A DNA stretch of 64,000 bases, from positions 1 to 64,000 of the forward strand of contig NZ_LSHX01000002.1 of assembly GCF_001555965.1 (NCBI RefSeq), written 5' to 3'. Below the pieces are notes generated by a model. That model did no database searches, was not told the origin of the DNA, and was given only the letters and a program-made list of their open reading frames with translations. Below are positions 9,382 through 17,767 of this stretch, in pieces; positions within the stretch are counted from its first letter, which is position 1, and each line of letters starts with the position of its first letter. The DNA is from Sphingomonas sp. CCH21-G11 (GTDB lineage: Bacteria; Pseudomonadota; Alphaproteobacteria; Sphingomonadales; Sphingomonadaceae). The position numbers and the translations under genes are program-made.

Positions 9382-10043
9382 AGCGTCGCGCCGTGGCGCC
9401 GCAACCACGCCATGGCCGGGGCCGGATCGTCGTCCAGCAGCTGCGCGACCAGCGCGTGAAAGGCCGGGCCGTGGTTCATATGGACCCGATGCGCGACTTC
9501 ATGCGCGGCGGTCGCCTCCAGCACGAACGGGGGGGCGAAGATCAGCCGCCAGCTGTACCGGATCGCGCCGGTCGCCGTGCAGCTGCCCCAGCGGCGGCGG
9601 GCGTCGCCGATCGCAACGCCCGAAACGGTGACGCCGGCGCGCGCGGCATAGCGCGCGGTCGCCTCCCGAAGCGTCGCCAGGGCCTGCTGCCGCAACCAGC
9701 GATCGACGCGCCCGGCCAGCGTGTCCGCCGGCCCGCCGACCCGCAGGAGCACGCCGTCGCATGCCGGCGCGCGCGGCGCGGCGGAATCATGCGCGATGGT
9801 GAGGACGATGCCGCGAAAGGGCAGGGTCGCCCCGTCGGCAAAGGGCTGCGGCCGGGGCAGGCGCGCACGCTGGCGCTCGATCCATTCGCGCTGGCTCTCG
9901 GCCCAGGCGAGCGCGCGGCGCAGATGTGCGCGTGGCGGCAGGATCAGCCGGATCCGGCCGTCGGCGGGATCGACCGACAGGCGCGCGCGACGCGCCCGCG
10001 GGTGGCGGCGCACCTCGATCATGCCCGCATCCGCGCCGGTCAC
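9357..10043 (-). CDS. YgjP/SprT-like zinc metallopeptidase (DUF45)
   Basis: A 228-residue member of the YgjP-like metallopeptidase family. The zinc signature HEVAH is at residues 181-185, with the third ligand His191 in MNHGPAFH; the RRWGSC motif just before it is diagnostic of DUF45. The physiological substrate is unknown. A GTG start at 10043 gives a 4-base GTGA overlap with the stop of the upstream cysteine-cluster gene, suggesting translational coupling; an ATG 7 codons later is the alternative. Confidence 0.87.
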   Translation of the reverse strand: MTGADAGMIEVRRHPRARRARLSVDPADGRIRLILPPRAHLRRALAWAESQREWIERQRARLPRPQPFADGATLPFRGIVLTIAHDSAAPRAPACDGVLLRVGGPADTLAGRVDRWLRQQALATLREATARYAARAGVTVSGVAIGDARRRWGSCTATGAIRYSWRLIFAPPFVLEATAAHEVAHRVHMNHGPAFHALVAQLLDDDPAPAMAWLRRHGATLHWIGRST

Positions 10044-10489
10044 AGGCAGCGATCGGTCAGATGATGTTCGAGGTCGTCGCCCGCCTCGACTTCGGAAACC
10101 GTCCAGCCGCGGGTCGATTCGCCGGCGCGGTGCACCGCTTCACGATCGCCGCAGACCAGGTAATGCCATTCGGGCAGCGGCTCGCCCGCGGCGCGCAGCC
10201 GATAGGCGCAGGTGCTGGGCAGCCAATCGATGCGGCGGACATTGGCCATCGACAGCCGGGTACAATCGGGCACGAACGCGCGCCGCGCGCGATAATTGGT
10301 GCAGCGCCCCGCGCGCCGATCGAGCAGGCGGCAGGCGACATTGGTCGGGAACAGCTCCCCCGTCTCCTCATCCTCCAGCTTGTGCAGGCAGCATTTGCCG
10401 CACCCGTCGCACAACGCCTCCCACTGGGCGCGGTCGAGCGCCTCGAGCGGCCGGTCTTCCCAGAATCGATCGCCGCCTAGCGCACCCAT
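10040..10489 (-). CDS. YcgN-family cysteine cluster protein (UPF0260)
   Basis: A 149-residue protein of the YcgN/YkgJ zinc- or iron-chelating cluster family. The opening FWEDRPLEALDRAQWEALC, the CDGCGKCCLHK cluster, the later CRLLD, CTNY, DCTRL and STCAYR cysteines, and the LVCGD tail are all conserved in UPF0260. The function of the family is not established. It sits in a leftward three-gene unit with the SCO gene (13-base overlap upstream) and the metallopeptidase (4-base overlap downstream). Confidence 0.9.
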   Translation of the reverse strand: MGALGGDRFWEDRPLEALDRAQWEALCDGCGKCCLHKLEDEETGELFPTNVACRLLDRRAGRCTNYRARRAFVPDCTRLSMANVRRIDWLPSTCAYRLRAAGEPLPEWHYLVCGDREAVHRAGESTRGWTVSEVEAGDDLEHHLTDRCL

Positions 10490-11067
10490 TTGGCCAGCTC
10501 CGCCGCGACAGCCTGCGGGCTTTCATCCTGCGGCAACAGCGCCAGCGGCTTGCCGTCGGGATCGAGCAGATAGGCCTGGCGGCTATGATCCATGTTATAA
10601 GCGTCAGCCGTGCCGCCGTCCGCGCGGCGATAATAGACCGCGAATGCCTTCGCGACCGCGGCGATTTCGGCATCGCTGCCCGTCAGCGCGACGAAACGGG
10701 GGTGAAAGGCGCCGACGAACTGCTTGAGCGCAGCCGGGCGGTCGCGCGCGGGATCGATGGTGATGAACACCGGCGTGACGCGCGCGCCGCGCGCCGGCTC
10801 GGCCTGCTCGAACAGGCGCAGTCCGGCGGCGATGTTCTGGACATCGGTCGGGCAGATATCGGGGCAATAGGTATAGCCGAAATAGAGGATGCGATATCGC
10901 CCGGCGAGCTGGCGGTCGCTGAACCGCCGGCCGTCCTGGTCGGTGAGCGTGAAGGGCGCGCCGATCCGCGCCCCTTCCAGCGGGGGACGCGGCGACGAGC
11001 CCGCGTCGCACGCGGCCAGGGCAAGGAGCACGCACAGCGCAAGCGATCGGACAAAAACGACGTTCAT
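10477..11067 (-). CDS. SCO1/SenC-family copper chaperone lipoprotein
   Basis: A 196-residue thioredoxin-fold protein expected to deliver copper to the CuA centre of cytochrome c oxidase. The copper ligands are present: CPDIC (Cys68 and Cys72) and His161 in NMDHSRQAYL. A lipobox LAAC at residue 20 ends a hydrophobic signal, so it is probably membrane-tethered in the periplasm. I start at the ATG at 11067 because the longer frame has an unlikely N-terminal extension. No oxidase genes are in the window. Confidence 0.92.
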   Translation of the reverse strand: MNVVFVRSLALCVLLALAACDAGSSPRPPLEGARIGAPFTLTDQDGRRFSDRQLAGRYRILYFGYTYCPDICPTDVQNIAAGLRLFEQAEPARGARVTPVFITIDPARDRPAALKQFVGAFHPRFVALTGSDAEIAAVAKAFAVYYRRADGGTADAYNMDHSRQAYLLDPDGKPLALLPQDESPQAVAAELAKWVR

Positions 11068-11143
11068 GGTATCGCCAGCCATGATCTGATACGAGCCCGC
11101 TTGCAACATCGACGATCGACCCGGACAGGACGACCCCACCACC

Positions 11144-11746
11144 ATGACCCGATTTGCCCGTTCGCTTGCCCCACTGGCGCTGCTGGCCGTTGCCGCACCC
11201 GCGATCGCCCAGCAATTCTCGCAAAGCTACGAATTCCTGAAGGCGATCCGCGACGAGGATGGCCAGAAGGTCACCGAGATCCTCAACGAACCCGGCACCA
11301 CCGTCGTCAACGCCCGTGACCGGTCGACCGGCGACGGCGCGCTGCACATCATCGCGCGCAGCCGCAACACCACCTATCTGCGCTTTCTGTTGCAGAAGGG
11401 CGCCAACCCCAACCTTCAGGATGCGCGCGGCAACACCCCTGCGCTCATCGCGGTCGAAACCCGCTTTACCGACGGCATCGATACGCTGATCCTGTACAAG
11501 GCCAACCTGAACCTCGCCAACCGGAGCGGCGAGACGCCGCTGATCCGCGCGGTCCAGCTGCGCGATGTCGACATGGTCCGCCGCCTGCTCGCCGCCGGTG
11601 CCAATCCGGACCAGGCGGACGTCATCGCCGGCATGTCCGCGCGCGATTATGCCCGGCGCGACGCGCGCAGCCCGGCGTTGCTCAAGCTGATCGAGGACGC
11701 CCCGAAGCGCGGCACCAGCGGTCAGGCATCCGGGCCCAAGCGCTAG
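11144..11746 (+). CDS. Secreted ankyrin-repeat protein
   Basis: A 200-residue exported protein. A signal peptide (MTRFARSLAPLALLAVAAPAI, cleavage after AIA-Q near residue 22) is followed by four to five ankyrin repeats; the clearest are GDGALHIIARSRNTTYLRFLLQKGAN, GNTPALIAV and GETPLIRAVQLRDVDMVRRLLAAGAN. Ankyrin repeats are protein-binding scaffolds, so a periplasmic binding role is inferred without a known partner. It is divergent from the SCO gene, with about 76 bases between the two starts. Confidence 0.88.
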   Translation: MTRFARSLAPLALLAVAAPAIAQQFSQSYEFLKAIRDEDGQKVTEILNEPGTTVVNARDRSTGDGALHIIARSRNTTYLRFLLQKGANPNLQDARGNTPALIAVETRFTDGIDTLILYKANLNLANRSGETPLIRAVQLRDVDMVRRLLAAGANPDQADVIAGMSARDYARRDARSPALLKLIEDAPKRGTSGQASGPKR

Positions 11747-11778
11747 CTGCTTCGCTTTCGCCGCGAACCGAGTTCGGC

Positions 11779-12273
11779 CTAGAGCCCCTCGATCATCGCT
11801 TCGGGGTCATGCGCGGCCATCCATCGCCGTGCAGCGCGCCGCGCAAAGGCCAGCGTGCATTTTCGCCGCGTCGCCGGATTGAGCGGATGCAGCCGTGCCT
11901 CGCGCACGATCGCACCGTCATAGCGATCAGCCACGATCAGCCCGGCACGATCGGGCAGAAACGCCTCGCCATGCAGCGGCGACACGTCGAATCCCGCCGG
12001 CACCGCCCAGAAAAAGCGGTCGCAATGCGCGAGATAGTCGAGCCATTTGGTGTCGCCGAGCAGGTCGGCGCGCGACACCTTGATCTCGATGATCGTGATG
12101 TTGCCGCGGGTGTCGACCGCCATCAGGTCGGCGCGACGCCCATCGGCCAGCGGCACTTCGGCCATGGCGACAAGGTCATGGCGCAGCAGCATCCGGCAAA
12201 CGCCGCGCGCGACGTCCGCCGCGCCGATCAGCGACGACGCGGGCGGTTCGATCGAGGCGGGGATGCTGCGCAC
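11779..12273 (-). CDS. mmcB: MmcB-family DNA repair protein
   Basis: A 164-residue protein of the MmcB family (formerly DUF2221), known from Caulobacter, where loss gives mitomycin C sensitivity. It has a restriction-endonuclease-like core: RRADLMAVDTRGNITIIEIKVSRADLLGDTKW, with the D...EIK catalytic-type motif, followed by CDRFFWAVP. A nuclease role in crosslink repair is a family-level expectation. No LexA box was recognised in the short upstream gap. Confidence 0.85.
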   Translation of the reverse strand: MRSIPASIEPPASSLIGAADVARGVCRMLLRHDLVAMAEVPLADGRRADLMAVDTRGNITIIEIKVSRADLLGDTKWLDYLAHCDRFFWAVPAGFDVSPLHGEAFLPDRAGLIVADRYDGAIVREARLHPLNPATRRKCTLAFARRAARRWMAAHDPEAMIEGL

Positions 12274-12325
12274 CCCCCGCCTCTAGGAACATTAGACGAA
12301 CATCGCAAGCCGGCGCGAACGCCGC

Positions 12326-12958
12326 TCAGCGATAAAAGACGTGGTTGCCGACCGATGCGACCTTGGCCAGCCGCCAGCCCGGCGCGACGCGGCGGGCGTG
12401 AAAGAACATCGCGTCGGCGGCCGGGCTCTGCCAGTGCTGGTCGCGCGCCACCTGGGCGATGGCGACCGCGTTGCGCCACATCGGCCGGGTGGTGTCGACC
12501 GCCGGCAGCTTGCCGCCGCGCACGAACGAGAACTGGCCCGGCTGCTTGAGCACGCCGCACACGGTGTTGGGGAAGCGCGGCGAATCGACGCGATTGAGGA
12601 TGACTTCGGCGACGGCGAGCTGGCCGCTCTGCGATTCGCTGCGGGCTTCGAAATAGACGCCGATCGCCAGGCAACGCAGCTCTTCGTCGATGTCGGCGGG
12701 CATCGCCTGCGCCGCGACCGCGTCGGCAAGGCTGGCAAAGGCAACAGGCGCCGCGGCCTCGGCTGCGGGAGCCTGTTCTTCGGTGGGCGTGTCGGACCCC
12801 GGCGGGAGCGTCTGCTCAACCTGCAGCTGGGGCGTGGATACAATGGGCACCTTGCTCGTTTCGAGTTCCAGAGCGAAACCCGGAGAGGTGGTGCCGGCAA
12901 GGAGTGCAATACCGGAAATTGCCGCCGCAGTGGTCGCGGCGCGTGAAACGAGCTTCAT
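12326..12958 (-). CDS. Cell wall hydrolase, SleB-like
   Basis: A 210-residue exported protein with a signal peptide (about residues 1-30) and a C-terminal hydrolase_2/SleB domain from about residue 92. The domain shows the glutamate in GVYFEARSESQSGQLAVAEVILNR and the VCGVLKQPGQFSF segment typical of SleB/CwlJ lytic enzymes. In Gram-negative bacteria it would trim peptidoglycan in the periplasm. The linker between signal and domain is acidic and proline-rich (PPGSDTPTEEQAPAAEA). It is monocistronic, with a 150-base gap upstream. Confidence 0.88.
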   Translation of the reverse strand: MKLVSRAATTAAAISGIALLAGTTSPGFALELETSKVPIVSTPQLQVEQTLPPGSDTPTEEQAPAAEAAAPVAFASLADAVAAQAMPADIDEELRCLAIGVYFEARSESQSGQLAVAEVILNRVDSPRFPNTVCGVLKQPGQFSFVRGGKLPAVDTTRPMWRNAVAIAQVARDQHWQSPAADAMFFHARRVAPGWRLAKVASVGNHVFYR

Positions 12959-13111
12959 GAACGCAATTCAAATGCGGTGAGCGAGCGTAGTGCGCCTTGA
13001 ATCAGGCACCACCCGGTCGGCCCCCCGACTGCGTCATCATCCGATATCGCACCTCGAATGACCCAACGCGACAGATAGAGTGCGCGCCCTTTGCGCCGCC
13101 TGCCGTTCGGG

Positions 13112-13453
13112 TCAACCCGGCAAGATCATTTCAGCGGCGAACCGTTCCGGGGACGCGACGTCTACCTCCACGACCCACAAATCCGGGTCGCTGGCGCGAC
13201 GGCGCTGCCAATAGGCGGTGGCGGTCGCCGAGTCGGGATCGGCCGGGCCGCTGGCGATCAGCGCGATCTCGCCGGTGGCACCTAGCCCCCGCTCGACGAA
13301 GCGCCAGTTCGCGCCGCGTTCGCCGGCCAGCACCAGGATCGCGCCACCCTGGGGCTCGCCGCGCGCGAGCAGGACCGCGTGGCCACCCGCATCCTGGACC
13401 CGGCGGATGAGCGCGGACACGAGCACCGACGCGGGCAGCCGTGCCGCGCTCAC
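13112..13453 (-). CDS. DUF1491 family protein
   Basis: A 113-residue protein matching the alphaproteobacterial DUF1491 family: LPASVLVSALIRRVQDAGG near the start, GGAILVLAGERG in the middle and YWQRRRASDPDLWVVEVD towards the end. Function unknown. I chose the GTG at 13453, which gives a GTGA overlap with the stop of the thioesterase gene and the usual family length, rather than the long upstream frame. It is the last gene of the leftward ptsN-hpf group. Confidence 0.85.
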   Translation of the reverse strand: MSAARLPASVLVSALIRRVQDAGGHAVLLARGEPQGGAILVLAGERGANWRFVERGLGATGEIALIASGPADPDSATATAYWQRRRASDPDLWVVEVDVASPERFAAEMILPG

Positions 13454-13923
13454 GCGCCCGAATAGCCCGGCAGGCCGGCCAGCGGGATGCGCGAGCGCAT
13501 GAAAGTGCCGGTGCCGCGCGCGGCTTCCTCGCCATCCGGGCGGATCAGGCGCGCGTCGGCGATCAGCACCCGGCGCTCCCCGCTGATCCACCGGCCCTCC
13601 GCCACCACCGGGCCGGGGCCCAGCGGACGGGTCAGCAACAGGTTGAAGGCGGTCGTCAGCAGGAAGCGGTCGGTGACGCGACTGTTCGCCGCATAAAAGG
13701 CCGCGTCGTCGAGCATCTTGAAGTAGATGGTGCCATGCGCTGCGCCGGCGGCGTGGAAATCGCGCGCCGCCACCTCGAAATGAATGCGCGCCACGCCGGC
13801 TTCGGGAATTTCCAGGCGCGAGGCGAACATCCGGTTGATCGGCGCCGCGGCATAGAGCGATTCGAGCGCGCGATAATGCGCCGCCTCGCCCGCCAGCGCG
13901 CGATCAGGCGGCGTCGCGGGCAT
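13450..13923 (-). CDS. PaaI-family hotdog thioesterase
   Basis: A 157-residue hotdog-fold protein of the PaaI/YbgC-like acyl-CoA thioesterase group. The segment GAAHGTIYFKMLDDAAFYAANS holds the conserved HG..F...D pattern of the active site, and the strand LIRPDGEEAARGTGTFMRSR closes the fold. Which acyl-CoA it hydrolyses is not visible. The ATG at 13923 is preferred over one seven codons upstream; with it the gene overlaps ptsN by 20 bases, in keeping with the packed operon. Confidence 0.85.
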   Translation of the reverse strand: MPATPPDRALAGEAAHYRALESLYAAAPINRMFASRLEIPEAGVARIHFEVAARDFHAAGAAHGTIYFKMLDDAAFYAANSRVTDRFLLTTAFNLLLTRPLGPGPVVAEGRWISGERRVLIADARLIRPDGEEAARGTGTFMRSRIPLAGLPGYSGA

Positions 13924-14410
13924 CGACCCCGGCCAGCAGGGCATAGAGCGCGTCGCGCGATCCCGCGCCGCGCAGCTTGGCCCGGAAATCGCGATCGCGC
14001 AGCAATCGCGAGACCCGCGCCAGCGCCTTCAGATGCGCCGCGCCGCTGGTCACCGGCGACAGCAGGGCAAAGACCAGATCGACCGGCAGATCGTCGACCG
14101 CTTCGAAATCGATCGGCGCATCCAGCCGAATGAAGATGCCGACGACCCGGTCGATGCCGACAAACCGGCCGTGCGGCATCGCGATACCGCCGCCGAACCC
14201 GGTCGAACCGAGCCGCTCGCGCTTCATCAACGTGTCCGTCACCTCGCGCGCGTCGAGCCCGAACTGTTCGGCCGCGATCGTGCCGATCATGAGCAACAGC
14301 GACTTGCGGTTGGAGGCAGCGACCCCGGCGCGAATCGCTTCGGGCGCGATCAGGTCGGTCAGATCCGCGGTCAGCCCCCCCGCCATTGCGGAGAGCTTGC
14401 CCTGGCTCAT
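13904..14410 (-). CDS. ptsN: PTS IIA-like nitrogen-regulatory protein
   Basis: A 168-residue EIIA-Ntr, the terminal phospho-acceptor of the nitrogen phosphotransferase system. The phosphorylation site is His80 in GGGIAMPHGR, within the usual GSTGFGGGIA context. It regulates rather than transports: targets in other bacteria include potassium transport and stress signalling. It overlaps the upstream hpf gene by 4 bases (ATGA), the conserved hpf-ptsN pairing that in most proteobacteria follows rpoN; rpoN itself is not here. Confidence 0.95.
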   Translation of the reverse strand: MSQGKLSAMAGGLTADLTDLIAPEAIRAGVAASNRKSLLLMIGTIAAEQFGLDAREVTDTLMKRERLGSTGFGGGIAMPHGRFVGIDRVVGIFIRLDAPIDFEAVDDLPVDLVFALLSPVTSGAAHLKALARVSRLLRDRDFRAKLRGAGSRDALYALLAGVDARDAA

Positions 14411-15015
14411 CCCGTCGGCCCCTGGGCGCGGTTGGGCTCGACCCAGCCGATCGTCCCGTCGCCGCGGCGATAGACCATGTTGAACGCGCCCGTCCCGCTG
14501 TTCTTGAACAAGAGCGCGTTGGTGTTGCGCAGGTCGAGCATCATCACCGCGTCCGACACGCTGGCATCGGGGACGTCGACGCGCGTTTCGGCGACGATCA
14601 GCGGTGCGTCGGCGACCACTTCGGCTTCATCGTCGGCGGCGGGCGGATTGAAGACGGTATAGCCGGCATCGTCATAGCCGTTGAGCTGATCGACGCCCAC
14701 GGCCTGCGCGCTGTTGCGGTCCTTCAGCCGGCGCATGTAGCGGCGCAGCTGCTTCTCGATCTTGTCGGCGGCACCGTCAAAGGCGAGCTGCGCGGAATCC
14801 ATCGCCATGTTCGATCCCTTGAGGATCAGCCCCTGCATGACATGGGCGACGATATCGCAGGTGAAGCCATTGTCGTGCGGCCCCTTGCCGAACGTGACGT
14901 GCGCCGAGATCGCGCGCGAGAAATATTTGTCGGCGATCGACTGAAGCCGTTCGGAAACATGCTGCTTGAGCGCCGCACCGGTATCCACCTGGTGGCCTGA
15001 AACGCGAATTTCCAT
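14407..15015 (-). CDS. hpf: Ribosome hibernation promoting factor, long form
   Basis: A 202-residue long-form HPF. The N-terminal domain (about 1-100, MEIRVSGHQVDTGAALKQHV...) binds the 30S subunit, and the C-terminal dimerisation domain from about residue 145 (VSDAVMMLDLRNTNALLFKNS...GWVEP) joins two ribosomes into inactive 100S dimers. The acidic linker (PPAADDEAEVV) is typical. This one-protein system replaces the short HPF plus RMF pair of enterics. It overlaps ptsN by 4 bases. Confidence 0.95.
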   Translation of the reverse strand: MEIRVSGHQVDTGAALKQHVSERLQSIADKYFSRAISAHVTFGKGPHDNGFTCDIVAHVMQGLILKGSNMAMDSAQLAFDGAADKIEKQLRRYMRRLKDRNSAQAVGVDQLNGYDDAGYTVFNPPAADDEAEVVADAPLIVAETRVDVPDASVSDAVMMLDLRNTNALLFKNSGTGAFNMVYRRGDGTIGWVEPNRAQGPTG

Positions 15016-15074
15016 GGGCTTTTCTCCACTCTATTCCCAGTTCATCCGCGGTCGGACGCCGCGGCTCCCGTCGC

Positions 15075-15761
15075 TCAGCCGGCGACGCCGTCACGCCATA
15101 AAGGCGACGTGATCTGGTCGACAAACGCGGCATGGCGGGCGAGTTCTTCATCGCTGATCGAAAAAATCCGTGGCGGCCGCATCGCGGCGGGTGCCGCGCG
15201 CACGACCTGGCCGACGACGATCGCTTCGGCGGTCAGGCCCAGCCCGATCTGGCGACCGCCGGTCAGCTCGACATAGACCTGCGCCAGCAACTGCGCATCG
15301 AGCAGTGCGCCGTGGACGACACGGCGGCTGCGGTCGACGCCGAAGCGCACGCACAGCGCATCGAGCGTCAGCTTGGCACCGGGATGGCTGCGCTTGGCGA
15401 TGGCGAGCGTGTCGACCATCCGTTCGATCGCGACCGGGGACCGACCGCATTGTTCGAGCTCGCCGTTCAGAAAGCCGAAGTCGAACGCGGCATTGTGCGC
15501 GACGAGCGGCGCGTCGCCGATGAAGTCGAGCAGCGCGTCGGCGATGTCGACGAAGACGGGCTTGTCGGCGAGGAACGCGTCGGACAGGCCGTGCACGCGC
15601 TGCGCATCGGGCGACATCGGCCGTTGCGGATTGACGTAGCTGTGAAAGAAGCGGCCGGTTTCGCACCGGTTGATCATCTCGACGCAGCCGATTTCGACGA
15701 GCCGGTCACCGCCGGAAAAACTGAGTCCCGTCGTTTCGGTATCAAACACGATTTCGCGCAT
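15075..15761 (-). CDS. dnaQ: DNA polymerase III epsilon subunit (proofreading exonuclease)
   Basis: A 228-residue 3'-5' exonuclease with all DEDDh motifs: Exo I DTETTG (residues 7-12), Exo II HNAAFDFGF (about 94-102) and Exo III HGALLDAQLL (about 150-159). The C-terminal segment ending EELARHAAFVDQI may serve alpha-subunit binding. It lies 7 bases after coaE in the leftward coaE-dnaQ arrangement that is common in alphaproteobacteria. Confidence 0.95.
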   Translation of the reverse strand: MREIVFDTETTGLSFSGGDRLVEIGCVEMINRCETGRFFHSYVNPQRPMSPDAQRVHGLSDAFLADKPVFVDIADALLDFIGDAPLVAHNAAFDFGFLNGELEQCGRSPVAIERMVDTLAIAKRSHPGAKLTLDALCVRFGVDRSRRVVHGALLDAQLLAQVYVELTGGRQIGLGLTAEAIVVGQVVRAAPAAMRPPRIFSISDEELARHAAFVDQITSPLWRDGVAG

Positions 15762-15768
15762 CCAATCC

Positions 15769-16374
15769 TTATCGGCTCGTGCTGGCGGTTAGGCAAGCGA
15801 TCAACGCACGCACCGCCGCGCGCGTCTCCGCGATCGTCGTGTCGGTGGCGATGATGTGGTCGGCGCGCGCGCGCTTTTCGGCGTCGGGCAGCTGTCGGCC
15901 CAGAATGGCGGCGAATTTTTCCGGCGTCATGCCGTCACGCGCCAGCACGCGGGCACGCTGGACCTCCGGATCGGCGGAGACGACGAGCACCCGGTCGACC
16001 AGCTGCGCGCCGCCGGTTTCGAACAACAGCGGGACGTCGAGCACGACCAGCGGCGCATCGGCATTGGCGGCGAGAAAGTCCTGGCGCAGCGCACCGACCG
16101 CGGGGTGGACGATCCCCTCCAGCCGGTGCATCGCCGCGGGGTCGTTCAGCACCCGTGCGCCGAGTCGCGCACGATCGACCCCGCCCGGTCCGGTGGTGCC
16201 GGGAAATGCGGCCTCGATCGGGGCGACCAGCACACCGTCCGGCCCCTGCAGCGCGTGGACCGCGGCATCGGCATCGAAGACCGCAATCCCTTCGTCGCGG
16301 AACATCGCCGCCACCGTCGATTTGCCCATGCCGATCGAGCCGGTCAGGCCAAGGATCAGCGGGCGGCGGCTCAT
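15769..16374 (-). CDS. coaE: Dephospho-CoA kinase
   Basis: A 201-residue kinase that phosphorylates dephospho-CoA in the last step of coenzyme A synthesis. The P-loop [12 protein letters not shown] is at residues 9-20, followed by DADAAVHAL and the lid region containing [20 protein letters not shown] with the substrate-binding arginines. Length and motifs are normal. It overlaps aroE by 4 bases. Confidence 0.96.
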   Translation of the reverse strand: MSRRPLILGLTGSIGMGKSTVAAMFRDEGIAVFDADAAVHALQGPDGVLVAPIEAAFPGTTGPGGVDRARLGARVLNDPAAMHRLEGIVHPAVGALRQDFLAANADAPLVVLDVPLLFETGGAQLVDRVLVVSADPEVQRARVLARDGMTPEKFAAILGRQLPDAEKRARADHIIATDTTIAETRAAVRALIACLTASTSR

Positions 16375-17180
16375 CCGGTCAGCCGGGCGCGCAGTTCATC
16401 ATCCCGGTCGCGCGGCGGTTCGGCGCCGAAGAACAGCTCGAACGCGAGCGCCGCCTGGCCGATCAGCATGTCGAGCCCATCGACGGTATCGAGCCCGCGA
16501 TCGCGCGCACGGGCGAGCAGGCCGGTTTCGAGCGGCGAATAGACGATGTCGTAGACGATCGCATCCTCCGGCAGGGTCGAAAGGTCGAGATCGAGCGACG
16601 GCTGGCCGGTCATGCCGAGCGTACTGGCATTGACCAGGAGGGCGACCGGGGGAATCGGCGCGTCGAGCGGCTTGACCTCGCCCTTCAGCCCGAATTGCGC
16701 GAGCAATGCCGCGGCCTTGAGCGGGGTGCGGTTGAACAGCGTGACCGGCCCGACGCCCAGTCGCGCCAGCGCGAAAAGCACCGCGCGCGCCGCGCCGCCC
16801 GCGCCGACCACCGCGACCGGCCGGGCGGTGAGATCGAGCGCCGAAATCGGCGACCAGAACCCGGCCGCGTCGGTATTGGTGCCGGTCAGCGTACCGGCTT
16901 CGTCGCGGAATACCGTGTTGATTGCGCCGATCGAGGCACGTACCCCGCCGGGATCGGCGACATGGTCGAGCGCGGCGAGCTTGTGCGGGAGCGTCACATT
17001 GCACCCGCGCCAGTCGGGATCGGCGGCGCGATCGGCGAAATAGCCGGGCAGCGCGTCGGCGGTGACGTGATGCGCGCGATAGGCGGCATCGATCCCCAGC
17101 GCCTCGAGCCAGAAGCCGTGGATCAGCGGCGATTTGGAGTGTGCGATCGGATCGCCGATCACTTCGGCATAGACCGTCAT
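16371..17180 (-). CDS. aroE: Shikimate dehydrogenase
   Basis: A 269-residue NADP-dependent enzyme reducing 3-dehydroshikimate in aromatic amino acid synthesis. It shows [13 protein letters not shown] at the shikimate site, the catalytic lysine and asparagine in NVTLPHK, NTDAAGF, and the NADP-binding loop [11 protein letters not shown]. The ATG at 17180 overlaps the stop of maf by 4 bases and gives the family N-terminus [11 protein letters not shown]; the longer frame upstream is an antisense-like extension through maf. Confidence 0.96.
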   Translation of the reverse strand: MTVYAEVIGDPIAHSKSPLIHGFWLEALGIDAAYRAHHVTADALPGYFADRAADPDWRGCNVTLPHKLAALDHVADPGGVRASIGAINTVFRDEAGTLTGTNTDAAGFWSPISALDLTARPVAVVGAGGAARAVLFALARLGVGPVTLFNRTPLKAAALLAQFGLKGEVKPLDAPIPPVALLVNASTLGMTGQPSLDLDLSTLPEDAIVYDIVYSPLETGLLARARDRGLDTVDGLDMLIGQAALAFELFFGAEPPRDRDDELRARLTG

Positions 17181-17767
17181 GACGCCAATTCCCCCCGCAC
17201 GCGCAGATAATCGAGCACCGGCAGCAACGGCAGGCCGAGCACCGTGAAATGGCTGCCCTCGATACGGCCGAACAGCTGCGCCCCGGCGCCCTCGATGCGG
17301 TAGCATCCGACGCAGCCCGAGATTTCGGGCCATTCGCGGTCGAGATAGCTGTGGATAAAGTCTGTGGACAGGCGGCGGACATGCATCCGCGCACGATCGA
17401 CAAAACGCCAGACCGGCTGGCCGTTTTCGGCGATTACTGCAGCGCTCCACAGGCTGTGGACAGTGCCCGACATGCGTTGGAGGTGATCGGCCGCCTCCTC
17501 CCGGCTGCCCGGCTTGTCGAGCAGCGTGCCGTCCGCCAGCTCGACCACCGAATCCGATCCCAGCACCAGCGCGCCGGGTACGCGCGCCGACACGCGCAGC
17601 GCCTTCATTTCGGCCAGGCGATCGGCGAGGTCGCGTGCCGCAGCGTCCGGCATCGCCGCCTTGATCGCGTCCTCATCCACCCCGCTGGCGGTGGCGGTAA
17701 AGCCGACCCCGGCGGCGTCGAGCATCGCGCGGCGCGATGCGCTGGTCGAGGCGAGGACGAGCGCCAC
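17177..17767 (-). CDS. maf: Maf-family nucleoside triphosphate pyrophosphatase
   Basis: A 196-residue house-cleaning pyrophosphatase that hydrolyses non-canonical or methylated nucleotides. LASTSASRRAML at the start, the GSDSVVELADGTLLDKP motif and the CYRIEGAGAQLFGRIEGSHFTVLGLP block are diagnostic. It starts with GTG in a TAGTG overlap with the ppsR stop, so translation is probably coupled. The gene also carries three DnaA-box-like nonamers inside its coding sequence (see findings). Confidence 0.94.
   Translation of the reverse strand: MALVLASTSASRRAMLDAAGVGFTATASGVDEDAIKAAMPDAAARDLADRLAEMKALRVSARVPGALVLGSDSVVELADGTLLDKPGSREEAADHLQRMSGTVHSLWSAAVIAENGQPVWRFVDRARMHVRRLSTDFIHSYLDREWPEISGCVGCYRIEGAGAQLFGRIEGSHFTVLGLPLLPVLDYLRVRGELAS
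17350..17463 (-). promoter_or_regulatory. DnaA-box-like nonamers inside maf
   Basis: Three nonamers of the form TGTGGAnAn lie within the maf coding sequence: TGTGGATAA at 17350-17358, whose complement is the perfect consensus DnaA box TTATCCACA, and TGTGGACAG at 17363-17371 and 17455-17463. All read in the same direction. They lie about 1.1 kb from the gap that is the origin candidate. They could be auxiliary DnaA sites that titrate DnaA or form part of an extended origin; coincidence with coding sequence cannot be excluded for the two weaker copies. Confidence 0.5.
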
